Below are positions 11,516 through 20,572 of a stretch of DNA of 64,000 nucleotides, one piece after another. Below the pieces are notes generated by a model that saw only the letters and a program-made list of their open reading frames with translations, searched no databases and was not told the DNA's origin. A program made the position numbers and the translations under genes. Position 1 is the first letter of the stretch. Every line of letters begins with the position of its first letter. This DNA is from Lentzea tibetensis (GTDB lineage: Bacteria > Actinomycetota > Actinomycetes > Mycobacteriales > Pseudonocardiaceae), in contig NZ_VOBR01000009.1 of assembly GCF_007845675.1 (NCBI RefSeq), positions 1-64,000 on the forward strand, written 5' to 3'.

Positions 11516-12655
11516 TCAGCCCGTCACGAGGCGCAGGCCGTAGCGCGACAGGATCGGGTTCACCGGCTGGTAGTACGTGGTGCCACCGGTGCGGCAGTTG
11601 CCCGAACCACCCGAGGTCACGCCCTGGGCCTGGGTGCCCGAGATCCACGAACCACCGGAGTCGCCCGGCTCCGCGCAGACGTTCGTGCGGGTGAGACCGC
11701 GCACGGTGCCCTGCGGGTAGTTCACGGTCGAGTTCTTCTGCTGGACGGAACCGCAGTGCCAGCCGGTCGTCGAGCCGGAGCGGCAGATCGCTCCGCCGAC
11801 GGCCGTCTCGGTCGAGCCCTTGACGAGCACGTTCGCGCCGCCGTAGCGGTTGACCCACCCGCGCGGCGTCCAGTTCGCGTTGGTGCGCACCCAGGCCATG
11901 TCGTTGCCGGGGAACACCGAAGCCGCGTAAGTGCCCTGTGCGACGCGGTTGAAGCCCTGGGTCGCGGTGCCCGCGCGGCCGCAGTGGCCTGCGATCACGA
12001 AGCCGCCCTGGACGGAGAAGCCGAGCGAGCAGCGTCCGCCGCCCATGTAGACCGCGTCACCGCCGCGCAGGTCGTACAGCGTGGTCGGGGACTCGGCCAC
12101 CTCGACGACCTTGACGGCCGGACTGAGCGACTTGGCGGTCTGGATGAAGCCCTCGGTGCCCGCCGCAGCGTTGCGGTTGACCTCGACGACGACGCTGTTG
12201 GTCGTCTCGTCGACGTGCCAGCCGGTGACGCCCGCGGGTGCCTTCGTCGCGTCCAGCACGGCCTTGGTGCCGTTGAGCTGGCGCTGCGAGTGCTGGACGA
12301 CCTTGACGTCAGCGCCGTCGACGGTCACGCCGGACTTGGTCGTGGCGACCGTGAGCCGTCCCGACGTCTGGTCGATCCAGGCGCCGCCGAACGTCTCACC
12401 GAGCTGTTGAGAAGCTTTGCTCGCGACCTCTCCGGAACGCGCGTCACTGTCCAGACGGACGCGCAGTTGTTCGGCGTTCAGGCCCAGATCGCGCTGGACC
12501 GCCTGGAGCAACTCAGGCGAGTAGCTCTCCGTATCGGAAGAGCTTGCGGCGACTGGTGCGGCGCTGTCCGCAAACGCCGGTACGCTGAGAGCAGTCACGA
12601 CTCCGGTGGCGAGAACAACGGCACCGGCCAAACGAGCCGCACGTGTGCGGTTCAT
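11516..12655 (-). CDS. Secreted S1 protease with alpha-lytic-type prodomain
   Basis: A 379-residue preproprotease of the streptogrisin/alpha-lytic family. It has a Sec signal peptide (about 1-29, ending AFA), a prodomain of about 165 residues, then a catalytic domain from about 196. The triad is His224 (IAGHC), Asp252 (NDMAWVR) and Ser333 (CAEPGDSGGS). Cysteines 209/225, 291/301 and 327/354 are placed as in the family. In known members the prodomain folds the protease and is then cut off. It is an extracellular protein-degrading enzyme. Confidence 0.93.
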   Translation of the reverse strand: MNRTRAARLAGAVVLATGVVTALSVPAFADSAAPVAASSSDTESYSPELLQAVQRDLGLNAEQLRVRLDSDARSGEVASKASQQLGETFGGAWIDQTSGRLTVATTKSGVTVDGADVKVVQHSQRQLNGTKAVLDATKAPAGVTGWHVDETTNSVVVEVNRNAAAGTEGFIQTAKSLSPAVKVVEVAESPTTLYDLRGGDAVYMGGGRCSLGFSVQGGFVIAGHCGRAGTATQGFNRVAQGTYAASVFPGNDMAWVRTNANWTPRGWVNRYGGANVLVKGSTETAVGGAICRSGSTTGWHCGSVQQKNSTVNYPQGTVRGLTRTNVCAEPGDSGGSWISGTQAQGVTSGGSGNCRTGGTTYYQPVNPILSRYGLRLVTG

Positions 12656-12884
12656 CAGACGTCTCCCTCATCTTCGGGTGCAGGGGAACCCGAGAGTTGG
12701 TTGCAGGGACCACTCCCGGGGGCTCTAGGGGGACGGGTGGTGGGGCGGCGGCAGGGGTCGCCCCACCCCTCCAAATCTCCTGGTCAAACCACTTCGGGCG
12801 CTGCGCGTCAGTGGGAATCCCACGAGCTGCATCTCGCCCTCCTCACGGCCGTTCTTCCAGCCGGCATGTCGCCCATTCGAGTGA

Positions 12885-12909
12885 CGTTATAAGCCTGTTA
12901 TCTATAACG
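12885..12909. promoter_or_regulatory. Inverted repeat upstream of the S1 protease
   Basis: CGTTATA (12885-12891) and TATAACG (12903-12909) flank an 11-bp spacer in an AT-rich patch of the 353-bp gap 12656-13008. Centre-to-centre spacing suits a dimeric regulator. The rest of the gap holds CAGTTGAC twice (12971, 13026) and nothing else recognisable. Confidence 0.4.
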
Positions 12910-13008
12910 CCAAGGGCCAACTGAGGACGAAGTGTGTCACAGCTCACGACTGATCAACTGCGCTCCGTAGCAGTTGACAGTTAACTCTCACCCAAAGTAA
13001 TGAAGTGA

Positions 13009-13488
13009 TCACCTAATGGTGTCGACAGTTGACGATGGCCCTGAGCTGCTCGAAGGCGCTGATGGCACGGTCGACGAAGTGGGTGGTCCGGTCGTCGTGG
13101 TGCTTTCGGCAGGCGACTGAGTGGTCGTGGTCGGCTGGACCGTTTCCTTGATCGTCTCGGTGCTTCTTTCGACGACCTTTTCGGTCTCTGTCGGCTTCGT
13201 GTCAGCACCGACGGGCGTGCCGCTGACGAGCTGGACGCTCGAGACGGTCAGCATCGTGATCGTCAGCACCAGCAGCCCGCCGACGGCGACGGCCTGCCAC
13301 CGCTTCTCGCGTTCCATGGACCGCTGGTAGAGCACGGCGCCCACGGTGGTGATGACGCTGGCGACGACGGCGCCGATGACGGTGCCCACGACGCCCATGC
13401 GCAGGCTGAGCACGGCGGCGGTGACGGCGGCGAGCGTGCTGGCGACGATCTTGGTCGGGGTGATGTTCTCGTTCTTCTCCTGGGTCAT
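13009..13488 (-). CDS. Small membrane protein with Thr/Ser/Pro tail
   Basis: A 159-residue protein with no recognised family. It has an N-terminal hydrophilic stretch (MTQEKNENIT), hydrophobic segments at about 13-53 (Gly-rich, VVGTVIGAVVASVITTVGAV) and 66-84, then a low-complexity Thr/Ser/Pro-rich extracytoplasmic tail of about 70 residues. ATG at 13488 directly precedes a coherent frame. Separate from its neighbours; a surface-linker role is a guess. Confidence 0.65.
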   Translation of the reverse strand: MTQEKNENITPTKIVASTLAAVTAAVLSLRMGVVGTVIGAVVASVITTVGAVLYQRSMEREKRWQAVAVGGLLVLTITMLTVSSVQLVSGTPVGADTKPTETEKVVERSTETIKETVQPTTTTQSPAESTTTTGPPTSSTVPSAPSSSSGPSSTVDTIR

Positions 13489-13578
13489 GACAATTGTGGG
13501 ACGCCCGAACCACTTCTGAGGTTGGGTCGCAGTGACATACGCGTCATTCACCCAGCTCGGAGCGGGCATGATCGGTTC

Positions 13579-14514
13579 ATGCGACTGGTGACGATCTCCG
13601 ACATCGAGGCGGCGGCGGCGACCTTCGGCGACGCGGTGCTGCACACCCCGCTGCTGCCGTGGCGCGACGGCCGCCTCTGGCTGAAGCCGGAGTGCCTGCA
13701 GCCGATCGGCGCGTTCAAGATCCGCGGCGCCTACAACGCCCTGTCCCTCGTTCCCGCGGACGTGCGCGCCCGTGGCGTGGTGGCCTACTCGAGCGGCAAC
13801 CACGCGCAGGCCGTCGCGTACGTGGCGAAGCTGTTCGGCGTGCCCGCGACCATCGTGGTGCCCGACAACACGCCTCAGGTGAAGATCGATGCGACGCGCT
13901 CGCACGGTGCCGTGGTGAAGCTGGTGCCCATGGCACAGCGCGAGTCGGCGGCGGAGGCGATCGCCGCCGCTGAGGGGCTGACGCTGATCCCGCCGTTCGA
14001 CCACCGGGACGTGATCGCCGGTCAGGGGACGATCGGGCTGGAGATCGTGGCCGACATGCCCGACGTCGAGGTCGTCGTGGTGCCGATCAGCGGGGGTGGG
14101 TTGATCTCCGGGATCGGGACCGCCGTGAAGGCGCTGCGGCCGTCTGTGCGGGTGATCGGGGTGGAGCCCGAGCTGGCCTCGGAGACGTCCATCGGGTTCC
14201 GGTCCAAGACCTTGGTGCACTGGAGTGCGGACGACCGGGCGCGCACCGTCGCCGACGCGTTGCGCGGGCAGCCGTCCGAGCTCACGTTCGCGCACATCCT
14301 GTCCGTGGTCGACGACGTGGTGACCGTGTCGGAGGAGGAGATGCTCGACACCGTCGGGCTGCTCGCTCGGCGTTCGCGGCTCGTGGCCGAGCCCGGTGGG
14401 GCCGCGGCTGTCGCGGCTTACCTGAACCGGGGGCTGCCGGAGGGGAAGACCGTCGCCGTGGTGTCCGGGGGCAACATCGACCCCGCGCTGCTGGCGCGCG
14501 TGCTCGCCGGCTGA
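13579..14514 (+). CDS. PLP-dependent threonine/serine dehydratase-like enzyme
   Basis: A 311-residue fold-type II PLP enzyme. The cofactor lysine is Lys47 in GAFKIRGAYNAL, SSGNHAQAVAY binds the substrate carboxylate, and the glycine loop SGGGLISGIG holds the phosphate. There is no C-terminal ACT domain, so it resembles catabolic threonine/serine dehydratase or serine racemase rather than biosynthetic IlvA. The exact substrate cannot be assigned. The stop lies in a short 14-bp tandem repeat (14509-14536). Confidence 0.85.
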   Translation: MRLVTISDIEAAAATFGDAVLHTPLLPWRDGRLWLKPECLQPIGAFKIRGAYNALSLVPADVRARGVVAYSSGNHAQAVAYVAKLFGVPATIVVPDNTPQVKIDATRSHGAVVKLVPMAQRESAAEAIAAAEGLTLIPPFDHRDVIAGQGTIGLEIVADMPDVEVVVVPISGGGLISGIGTAVKALRPSVRVIGVEPELASETSIGFRSKTLVHWSADDRARTVADALRGQPSELTFAHILSVVDDVVTVSEEEMLDTVGLLARRSRLVAEPGGAAAVAAYLNRGLPEGKTVAVVSGGNIDPALLARVLAG

Positions 14515-14586
14515 CTCGCGCTGGCTGACTCGCGCTGGCTGACCGCCGTGGTGGACCGGCGTGGTGGGCCGGCCCGAATTCGTGCG

Positions 14587-14678
14587 GTGAACGGGCCGTT
14601 CACGACTGTCCGCGGCCCTGAATTGTCGGTGTCAGCTGGGAGAATGAAATCAGGGGGACCCCCTGGCGGGGACGCCTG
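14587..14678. repeat. Dispersed intergenic repeat, copy B
   Basis: The palindrome GTGAACGGGCCGTTCAC (14587-14603) is followed by a conserved block at 14620-14678 that matches copy A at 5637-5694 with a few changes. The spacer between the two parts is shorter than in copy A (16 versus 36 bp). No coding potential. Confidence 0.85.
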
Positions 14679-14696
14679 ATTCAGCGATGGCTTCGG

Positions 14697-14917
14697 GCGC
14701 GACTCAGGCATGAGCGCTGCTCAAGCGCGGGCACGACTCAAGCGGGAGCGCCGCTCAAGCGCGGGCGCGACTCAAGCGCGGGCGCCGCTCAAGCTTGAGC
14801 GCGACTCAGGCGGGAGCGCGACTCAGGCGGGAGCGCCGCTCAAGCGCGGGCGCAGCTCAGGCGTGGGCGCAGCTCAAGCGTGAGCGCGACTGAGGCAGGA
14901 GCGCTGTTCAGGCGTGG
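14697..14917. repeat. 17-bp tandem repeat, 13 units
   Basis: Thirteen back-to-back 17-bp units with consensus GCGC(G/C)(A/G)CTCA(A/G)GCG(C/G)G(G/A). The array fills the gap after the dispersed repeat and its last unit runs into the final codons of the MFS gene. The 17-bp unit is not a multiple of three and no gene is seen in the array. The gap 14515-14907 contains nothing but repeats. Confidence 0.9.
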
Positions 14918-16365
14918 GCACTGCCGGACCGGACGTGCGTCGGCGGTCCCTCGACACCGCAGTGCAGGCACTCGCCGGGATGCGGCTGCTCCTCCTGCGG
15001 CGGCGCGGCGTTCAGGACGTTGTTGTCCGTGCCGAGCGCGAACAGTCCTCCGATGGCCGCCGCGATCGCGCACAGGGCCAGCGCCGTGCGCCAGCTGTCC
15101 GTCAGCGCGACCGGGTCGGTGTACCGGGAGCCGGTGAGCCCGACGACGGCGGGCAGGATCGCGACGGCCAGCAGGCTGCCGGTGCGCGCGACGGCGTTGT
15201 TCACGCCCGAGGCGACCCCGGCGTGCCGGTCGGGCGCCGCGGCCAGGACGGTGGCGGTGACCGGGGCGACGACGCAGGCGAGTCCGATGCCGAAGACCAC
15301 CACACCCGGCAGCACGCCAGTCAGGTACGTCGCGCCGGGGACCGCGTTGCGCAGCAACCACATCCCGGCGGCGACGAGCAGTGGTCCGACGACCAGCTGC
15401 GCGCGCGGCCCGTACTTCTGCGCGAGCCTGCCGGACCGGGCCGACGCGAGCAGCATGATGATCGTGATCGGCACGCTGGCCAGTCCCGCGAACGTCGGCG
15501 AGTAGCCCAGCGACACCTGCAGCTGGAGCACCATCAGCACCATCACGCCGCCCAGCGCGCCGTACATCAGGAACGTCAGCATGTTGGCCAGCACGAACGT
15601 CCGGTCGTGGAACAGCTCCGGTGGCACCAGCGGGTCGTGGCTGCGGGCCTGGATCACGCCGAACACGACGAGTGCGACCACGCCGAACGCGCCCGCGACG
15701 AAGGACTGCTCGACGATCCCGCCGGTGAGCAGCGCGAGCCCCGCGGCGCCGATGAGCGAGCTCAGGTAGTCGGGGTGCCCGGCCTGCTCGTCGCGCGTCT
15801 CCGGCACGGACCGCAGTGCCAGCCAGACGCACAGCGCGGCCACCGGGATGTTGATCAGGAACGCGAGCCGCCACGACCACACCTGCACGAGCAGCCCGCC
15901 AGCGAGCGGTCCGATAGCCGTCGCCACGCCCGACAGTCCGGACCACGCGCCGATCGCGCGCGACCGGTCCTCCCGCGCGAACGACGACTGCAGGATCGCC
16001 AGCGCGCCGGGCGTCAGCAGCGCCCCGCCGATCCCCTGCAGCACGCGCGCGGCGACGAGCATCCACACGTTGCCCGCGATGCCGCACAGCAGCGACGCCA
16101 CGCCGAACCAGATCACGCCGACCAGGTAGACGCGCCGCCGTCCGAACCGGTCTCCCAGCGCTCCGGCGACCAGGATCAGCGCGGCCAGCGCGAGCAGGTA
16201 GCCGTTGAGGATCCACTGGAGGTCGGTGACCGACGCGTCCAGCTCGGCGCCGATGCGGGGCAGCGCGACGTTGACGACCGTGCTGTCGAGCATCGCCATG
16301 CCCGACCCGATGATCGTCGTGGCGAGCACGGCTCGGGCGCGCGGAGTTCCCCAGGCGATGACCAT
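14908..16365 (-). CDS. DHA2-type MFS drug exporter
   Basis: A 485-residue transporter of the EmrB/QacA (14-helix) type. The DHA2 signature LDSTVVNVALPRIGAEL is in helix 1, GDRFGRRRVYLVG is motif A between helices 2 and 3, and a GIGGALLTPGALAIL block follows. It would expel hydrophobic or cationic compounds by proton exchange. ATG at 16365 is preferred to GTG/ATG codons further up, which cross the dasR terminator. The last residues and stop fall within the 17-bp tandem array, so its C-terminus has been shaped by repeat growth. Confidence 0.9.
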   Translation of the reverse strand: MVIAWGTPRARAVLATTIIGSGMAMLDSTVVNVALPRIGAELDASVTDLQWILNGYLLALAALILVAGALGDRFGRRRVYLVGVIWFGVASLLCGIAGNVWMLVAARVLQGIGGALLTPGALAILQSSFAREDRSRAIGAWSGLSGVATAIGPLAGGLLVQVWSWRLAFLINIPVAALCVWLALRSVPETRDEQAGHPDYLSSLIGAAGLALLTGGIVEQSFVAGAFGVVALVVFGVIQARSHDPLVPPELFHDRTFVLANMLTFLMYGALGGVMVLMVLQLQVSLGYSPTFAGLASVPITIIMLLASARSGRLAQKYGPRAQLVVGPLLVAAGMWLLRNAVPGATYLTGVLPGVVVFGIGLACVVAPVTATVLAAAPDRHAGVASGVNNAVARTGSLLAVAILPAVVGLTGSRYTDPVALTDSWRTALALCAIAAAIGGLFALGTDNNVLNAAPPQEEQPHPGECLHCGVEGPPTHVRSGSAHA

Positions 16366-16402
16366 CGCCCCAGTGTGGCCCACTCGCGGCTCTACCGTTG
16401 GT

Positions 16403-16441
16403 GTGCCGTTAGGGGCACTTGCAAGGTGCCCCTGACGGCAC
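16403..16441. terminator. dasR terminator hairpin
   Basis: GTGCCGTTAGGGGCAC (16403-16418) pairs with GTGCCCCTGACGGCAC (16426-16441), 16 bp with one wobble and a 7-nt loop. It lies just beyond the dasR stop and before the MFS start. Confidence 0.75.
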
Positions 16442-16458
16442 TTCACGCGACAGGCTGA

Positions 16459-17214
16459 CTACTGGGGCCGGTTGAGCGTCGCCACGAACTTGTACCGATC
16501 ACCCCGGTACACGGACCGCACCCACTCGATCGGGTTGCCCTCGGTGTCGAACGAGTGCCGGGACAGCAGCAGCATCGGCAGTCCGATGTCCGCCCCGAGC
16601 AGCTCGGCCTCCTCGGGCGACGCCAAGGCGGTCTCGATCGTCTCCTCGGCGTGTCCCATCTCGACGCCGAACCGCTCCCGCAACACCTGGTACAACGACG
16701 CCCCAGGCGCCAGGTACCGGCGCAGCCCGCGGAACCGGCCCAACGCGAGGTGGGTGGTCTCGATCGCCATCGGCTCACCGTCGGCCAGCCGCAGCCGGTG
16801 CAGGCGGAGCACCTTCGCGCCCGGACGCACGCCCAGCAGTCGCGCCAGCTCGGCCTCCGCTGGTTGCTCGGAGGCCTCGATCAGCTTGGACGAGGGCACG
16901 CGGCCCTGCGCCTTCATGTCCTCTGTGTACGAAGACAGCTGGAGTCGCTGTGCGACCTTCGGCTCAGCCGCGAACGTTCCCTTGCCCTGCACCCGGAGCA
17001 GTCGTCCCTCGACGGTCAGCTCCGCAAGCGCTTGCCGCACCGTCGTTCGGGAGACGTCGAACTCCGCGGCCAGCGACCGTTCGGTCGGGATCGGGGACCC
17101 CGGCGGCAGGGCGCGCAGAAGGTCGAGCAGGTGCCTTTTGAGACCCCAGTACTTCGGCTCGCGCTGTGCACGCGTCCTGGCGTCCACGCCTGATGCAGGC
17201 GTCGTCTCCAGCAT
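16459..17214 (-). CDS. dasR: DasR-like GntR/HutC regulator
   Basis: A 251-residue regulator with a GntR winged helix ([22 protein letters not shown] at about 44-65, then [15 protein letters not shown]) and a C-terminal UTRA ligand domain. In Streptomyces DasR is released by glucosamine-6-phosphate and controls chitin and GlcNAc use plus antibiotic production. Assignment rests on the family, on divergence from dasABC, and on dre-type operators at 17406 and 24288. Start supported by GAGGAGGAGG upstream. Confidence 0.9.
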   Translation of the reverse strand: MLETTPASGVDARTRAQREPKYWGLKRHLLDLLRALPPGSPIPTERSLAAEFDVSRTTVRQALAELTVEGRLLRVQGKGTFAAEPKVAQRLQLSSYTEDMKAQGRVPSSKLIEASEQPAEAELARLLGVRPGAKVLRLHRLRLADGEPMAIETTHLALGRFRGLRRYLAPGASLYQVLRERFGVEMGHAEETIETALASPEEAELLGADIGLPMLLLSRHSFDTEGNPIEWVRSVYRGDRYKFVATLNRPQ

Positions 17215-17405
17215 GGCCTCCTCCTCGAACTCACATCACGCCACTCAAGGATGCCTTGTCCGTGCCCCATCGTGCGCTCGAACCCCCGAGAACCGGCGAA
17301 GACCACGCGGAACACGCCGGAACCGACAGGGAAATGATCGGATGACTTCGCAACGACTTGGCATCGTTCTTGACAGGATCTGTGGCGCGGCACACGCTAG
17401 GCCGC

Positions 17406-17421
17406 ATTGGTCTACACCACT
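17406..17421. promoter_or_regulatory. dre operator upstream of dasA
   Basis: ATTGGTCTACACCACT matches the known DasR consensus ACTGGTCTAGACCACT at 14 of 16 positions. It sits 46 bp before the dasA GTG, downstream of a TTGACA (17370-17375), where bound repressor would block transcription. Confidence 0.85.
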
Positions 17422-17467
17422 TGGGCGTTCGGCGACTGGCGCCGGGCCTTGCTGAAAGGGCGCGACT

Positions 17468-18751
17468 GTGAAGGGCTGGAGAGGACTCGCTGCCGGTGCC
17501 GCCGCACTGGCGGTAGCCGTTGCCGGTTGTGGCACGAGCACCAACAGTGGCAGCGGCAACTCGGGAGAACCGAAGACGCTGACCGTGTGGCTGATGGACG
17601 GCTCGGCGCCGACCACGCTGACGGACGCCTTGAACAAGGAGTTCCAGGAGAAGAACGCCGGCGTCACGGTCAAGTACGAAGTCCAGAAGTGGAACGGCAT
17701 CCAGGAGAAGCTGACCACCGCGCTCAGCAGCAACACTCCTCCGGACGTCATCGAGCTCGGCAACACCCAGACCGCGGGTTTCGCGGACCAGGGCACGCTG
17801 CTCGACCTCACCGCGGACAAGGACAAGCTCAACGGTGGTGACTGGCTGAGCGGTCTCGAGGACTCGCTGACGCTGGGCGGCAAGAAGTACGGCATGCCGT
17901 TCTACGCCGCGAACCGCACGGTCATCTACCGCACGGACCTGTTCCAGGCAGCGGGCATCGCCAACCCGCCGACCTCGCGCGCCGAGTGGATCGACGCGAT
18001 GAACAAGCTCAAGGCGGCGAACGCGTCCAACCCCGAGTTCCAGTCGCTGTACCTCCCCGGTCAGTCCTGGTACTTCCTGCTCTCGCTGCTCTGGGACGAG
18101 GGCGGCGACGTCGCCAAGGAGTCCGGCGGCAAGTTCACGGGCGCGCTCGACTCGGCGCAGTCCAAGGCGGGCTTCGAGGCGTACAAGACGCTCTACGACG
18201 CCTCCGGCACCAAGGCGCCGAAGGACACCGACGAGGCGAAGCCGCAGCAGTACGAGGTCTTCGAGACCGGCAACGTGGCGATGATGATCGGTCTGCCGTG
18301 GGAGCTCGGCAGCGCGGTGAAGGACAAGCCGGAGCTCAAGGACAAGACCTCGGCGTTCCCGATCCCGTCCAAGACCGCGGGCAAGACCGCGCCGGTCTTC
18401 CTCGGCGGCTCGAACCTCGCGATCCCGCAGACCAGCAAGAACGCCGACCTGGCCAAGAAGTACCTCGAGCTGCTGAGCAGCAAGAAGTACCAGGACATGC
18501 TGGCCGAGGGCGGCGCGGTTCCCGGCACCTCGAAGGACACCGCGAAGCTCGAGACCAACGCGGTCGGCAAGGCGCTCGCGAAGGCCGCCCCGAACGGCAA
18601 GGTCACCCCGACCACGCCGAAGTGGGCTGCCGTCGAGTCCGGCCAGAACCCGCTGAAGGACGCGCTGACCGCGTACCTGACCGGCGCCAAGCCGCTGGAC
18701 ACGGCGACGAAGGAAGCGAACGACCTCATCAGCAAGGCACTGGGAAGCTGA
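17468..18751 (+). CDS. dasA: Sugar ABC transporter substrate-binding lipoprotein DasA
   Basis: A 427-residue family 1 solute-binding lipoprotein. The lipobox VAGC gives an acylated Cys21, followed by a Ser/Gly linker. The mature part has the two-lobe sugar-binding pattern (KTLTVWLMDGS, PPDVIELGNTQ, MPFYAANRTVIYRTDLF). By position beside dasR and dasBC, and by the dre site, it should bind chitobiose or related GlcNAc oligomers, as shown for Streptomyces DasA. GTG start at 17468 after GAAAGGG. Confidence 0.92.
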   Translation: MKGWRGLAAGAAALAVAVAGCGTSTNSGSGNSGEPKTLTVWLMDGSAPTTLTDALNKEFQEKNAGVTVKYEVQKWNGIQEKLTTALSSNTPPDVIELGNTQTAGFADQGTLLDLTADKDKLNGGDWLSGLEDSLTLGGKKYGMPFYAANRTVIYRTDLFQAAGIANPPTSRAEWIDAMNKLKAANASNPEFQSLYLPGQSWYFLLSLLWDEGGDVAKESGGKFTGALDSAQSKAGFEAYKTLYDASGTKAPKDTDEAKPQQYEVFETGNVAMMIGLPWELGSAVKDKPELKDKTSAFPIPSKTAGKTAPVFLGGSNLAIPQTSKNADLAKKYLELLSSKKYQDMLAEGGAVPGTSKDTAKLETNAVGKALAKAAPNGKVTPTTPKWAAVESGQNPLKDALTAYLTGAKPLDTATKEANDLISKALGS

Positions 18752-18761
18752 CGACCGGACG

Positions 18762-19757
18762 ATGACGGCCGTCAAGACGACCGAAACGGCTGCGCCGGCG
18801 GGATCCGTCCCGCCGGCGCTGCCGCCTGCCGTGACGGGCGGCGCGCGCAAGCGCCGTCGTGGCGGCGCCTTCGACCGGGCGCTGCCCTACCTCCTGCTGG
18901 CACCCGCCCTCATCGCGATCCTGTGGCTGATCGGTTTTCCGGTCGTCTCGGTGTTCGTGACCTCGTTCCGGCAGCTCAACCTCGGTGAGCTCGTCCGAGG
19001 CGAGATCGTCTGGACCGGCTTCGACAACTACGTGACGGTCCTGAAGGACGAACGCTTCTGGGACGTCACCGTCCGCACCATCGTCTTCACCGTCGCCGTG
19101 GTCGGCGCGTCCGTCCTCGCCGGACTGCTGATCGCGCTGCTGATGCGCGCGCTCAGCCCGTGGGTGCGCATGGTTCTGCAGATCACCATGTTGTGCGCGT
19201 GGGCGATGCCGATCCTCGCGTCCGCCACCGTCTACATCTGGATCTTCGACCAGACGTACGGCATCCTGAACAAGACGCTGATCAAGCTCGGCTTCGACTC
19301 GTTCGCCGGGCACTCCTGGTTCTCGTCGGGCACGTCGACGCTGACCGTGGTCGGGCTGCTGATCGTGTGGCAGGCGATCCCGTTCCTCGCGTTCTCGCTC
19401 TACGCGGGTGCGGTCGGCATTCCCCGTGACCTCTACGAGGCCGCGGGCATCGACGGCGCGACCCCGTTCCAGACGTTCCGCGCGGTCACCTGGCCGGAGA
19501 TCAAGCCGCTGCTGATGATGGTGACGTTCCTGTCGACGCTGTGGGACTTCAAGGTCTTCGCCCAGATCTGGGTGGTCAAGGAAGGCGGCCCGAGCGGCGA
19601 GAGCACGACGCTCGCCGTGCTGCAGTACCTGGAAGGCATCGCGAAGAGCCACTTCGGCGTGGCCGCCGCGGTCAGCGTGCTGATGATCATCATCCTGTCG
19701 CTGCTGACGTTCCAGTACCTGCGCAGGCTCCTGCAGACCCAGGAGGGCCAGCTGTGA
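18762..19757 (+). CDS. dasB: Sugar ABC permease DasB
   Basis: A 331-residue MalF-type permease with six predicted membrane helices and a basic N-terminal extension (GARKRRRGG). The cytoplasmic EAA loop reads EAAGIDGATPFQTFRAVTWPEIKP and contacts the ATPase. It starts 10 bp after dasA and overlaps dasC. No ATPase gene is in the operon; Das-type importers share the MsiK ATPase encoded elsewhere. Confidence 0.92.
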   Translation: MTAVKTTETAAPAGSVPPALPPAVTGGARKRRRGGAFDRALPYLLLAPALIAILWLIGFPVVSVFVTSFRQLNLGELVRGEIVWTGFDNYVTVLKDERFWDVTVRTIVFTVAVVGASVLAGLLIALLMRALSPWVRMVLQITMLCAWAMPILASATVYIWIFDQTYGILNKTLIKLGFDSFAGHSWFSSGTSTLTVVGLLIVWQAIPFLAFSLYAGAVGIPRDLYEAAGIDGATPFQTFRAVTWPEIKPLLMMVTFLSTLWDFKVFAQIWVVKEGGPSGESTTLAVLQYLEGIAKSHFGVAAAVSVLMIIILSLLTFQYLRRLLQTQEGQL

Positions 19758-20569
19758 AGAAGTCCGTCGCCAATCTCACGGGGCTCCTGCTCGCGGTGTT
19801 CTTCGCGTTCCCCACGTACTGGATGCTCGCCTCGGCGCTGAAGCCGAAGGGCACGTTGCTGACGAGCAGCTACGACCTCGTGCCGTTCTCGGTCACCGGG
19901 GTGAACTTCGTCACGGCGTGGACGAAGCAGGGCTTCCTGTCGTCGCTCGGCAACAGCCTGCTGGTGACGCTGACCGCGGTCGTCGCCTCGATCCTCGTCG
20001 GCCTGCTCGCCGCGGTCGCCCTGTCCCGCCTGCGGTTCCGCGGGCGCAAGAGCTTCCTGATGCTGATGCTCGTCGCGCAGCTGGCGCCGTTCGAGGCGCT
20101 GCTCATCCCGATGTTCCTGATGATGCGCGACCTGCAGCTGTACGAGCACCTGTCCTCGCTGATCCTCGTGTACTTCGCGGTGACGCTGCCGTTCTGCGCG
20201 TGGACGTTGCGCGGCTTCGTGAACGGCATCCCGGTCGAGCTCGAAGAGGCCGCGATGGTCGACGGCTGCGGCCGCTGGGGCGCGTTCCAGAAGGTGACGC
20301 TGCCCCTGCTCGGTCCAGGCCTGGTGGCCACGTCGGTGTTCGCGTTCATCACCGCGTGGAACGAGTTCCTGTTCGCGAAGGTGCTGATTCGCAGCCAGGA
20401 CAGGGAGACCCTGCCGGTGTTCCTGTCCGGGTTCCAGACCGCTTTCGGCACCGACTGGGGCGGCGCGATGGCCGCCTCGGTGCTGTTCACGGTGCCCGCG
20501 CTCGTGTTCTTCCTGGTCGTGCAGCGGAAGATGGTCGCCGGCGTCACCGCCGGCGCGGTGAAGGGATAA
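19754..20569 (+). CDS. dasC: Sugar ABC permease DasC
   Basis: A 271-residue MalG-type permease, partner of DasB. The EAA loop is EEAAMVDGCGRWGAFQKVTLPLLGPG. GTG at 19754 overlaps the dasB stop by 4 bp, with AGGAGG upstream. Membrane helices fill residues about 10-30 and the region from 70 to the end. Confidence 0.92.
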   Translation: MKKSVANLTGLLLAVFFAFPTYWMLASALKPKGTLLTSSYDLVPFSVTGVNFVTAWTKQGFLSSLGNSLLVTLTAVVASILVGLLAAVALSRLRFRGRKSFLMLMLVAQLAPFEALLIPMFLMMRDLQLYEHLSSLILVYFAVTLPFCAWTLRGFVNGIPVELEEAAMVDGCGRWGAFQKVTLPLLGPGLVATSVFAFITAWNEFLFAKVLIRSQDRETLPVFLSGFQTAFGTDWGGAMAASVLFTVPALVFFLVVQRKMVAGVTAGAVKG

Positions 20570-20572
20570 CGA

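Noticed and set aside
12981-13208. Small Arg/Pro-rich frame near 13.1 kb
   Set aside because: It overlaps the Ser/Thr-rich membrane protein in another frame and has no ribosome-binding site.
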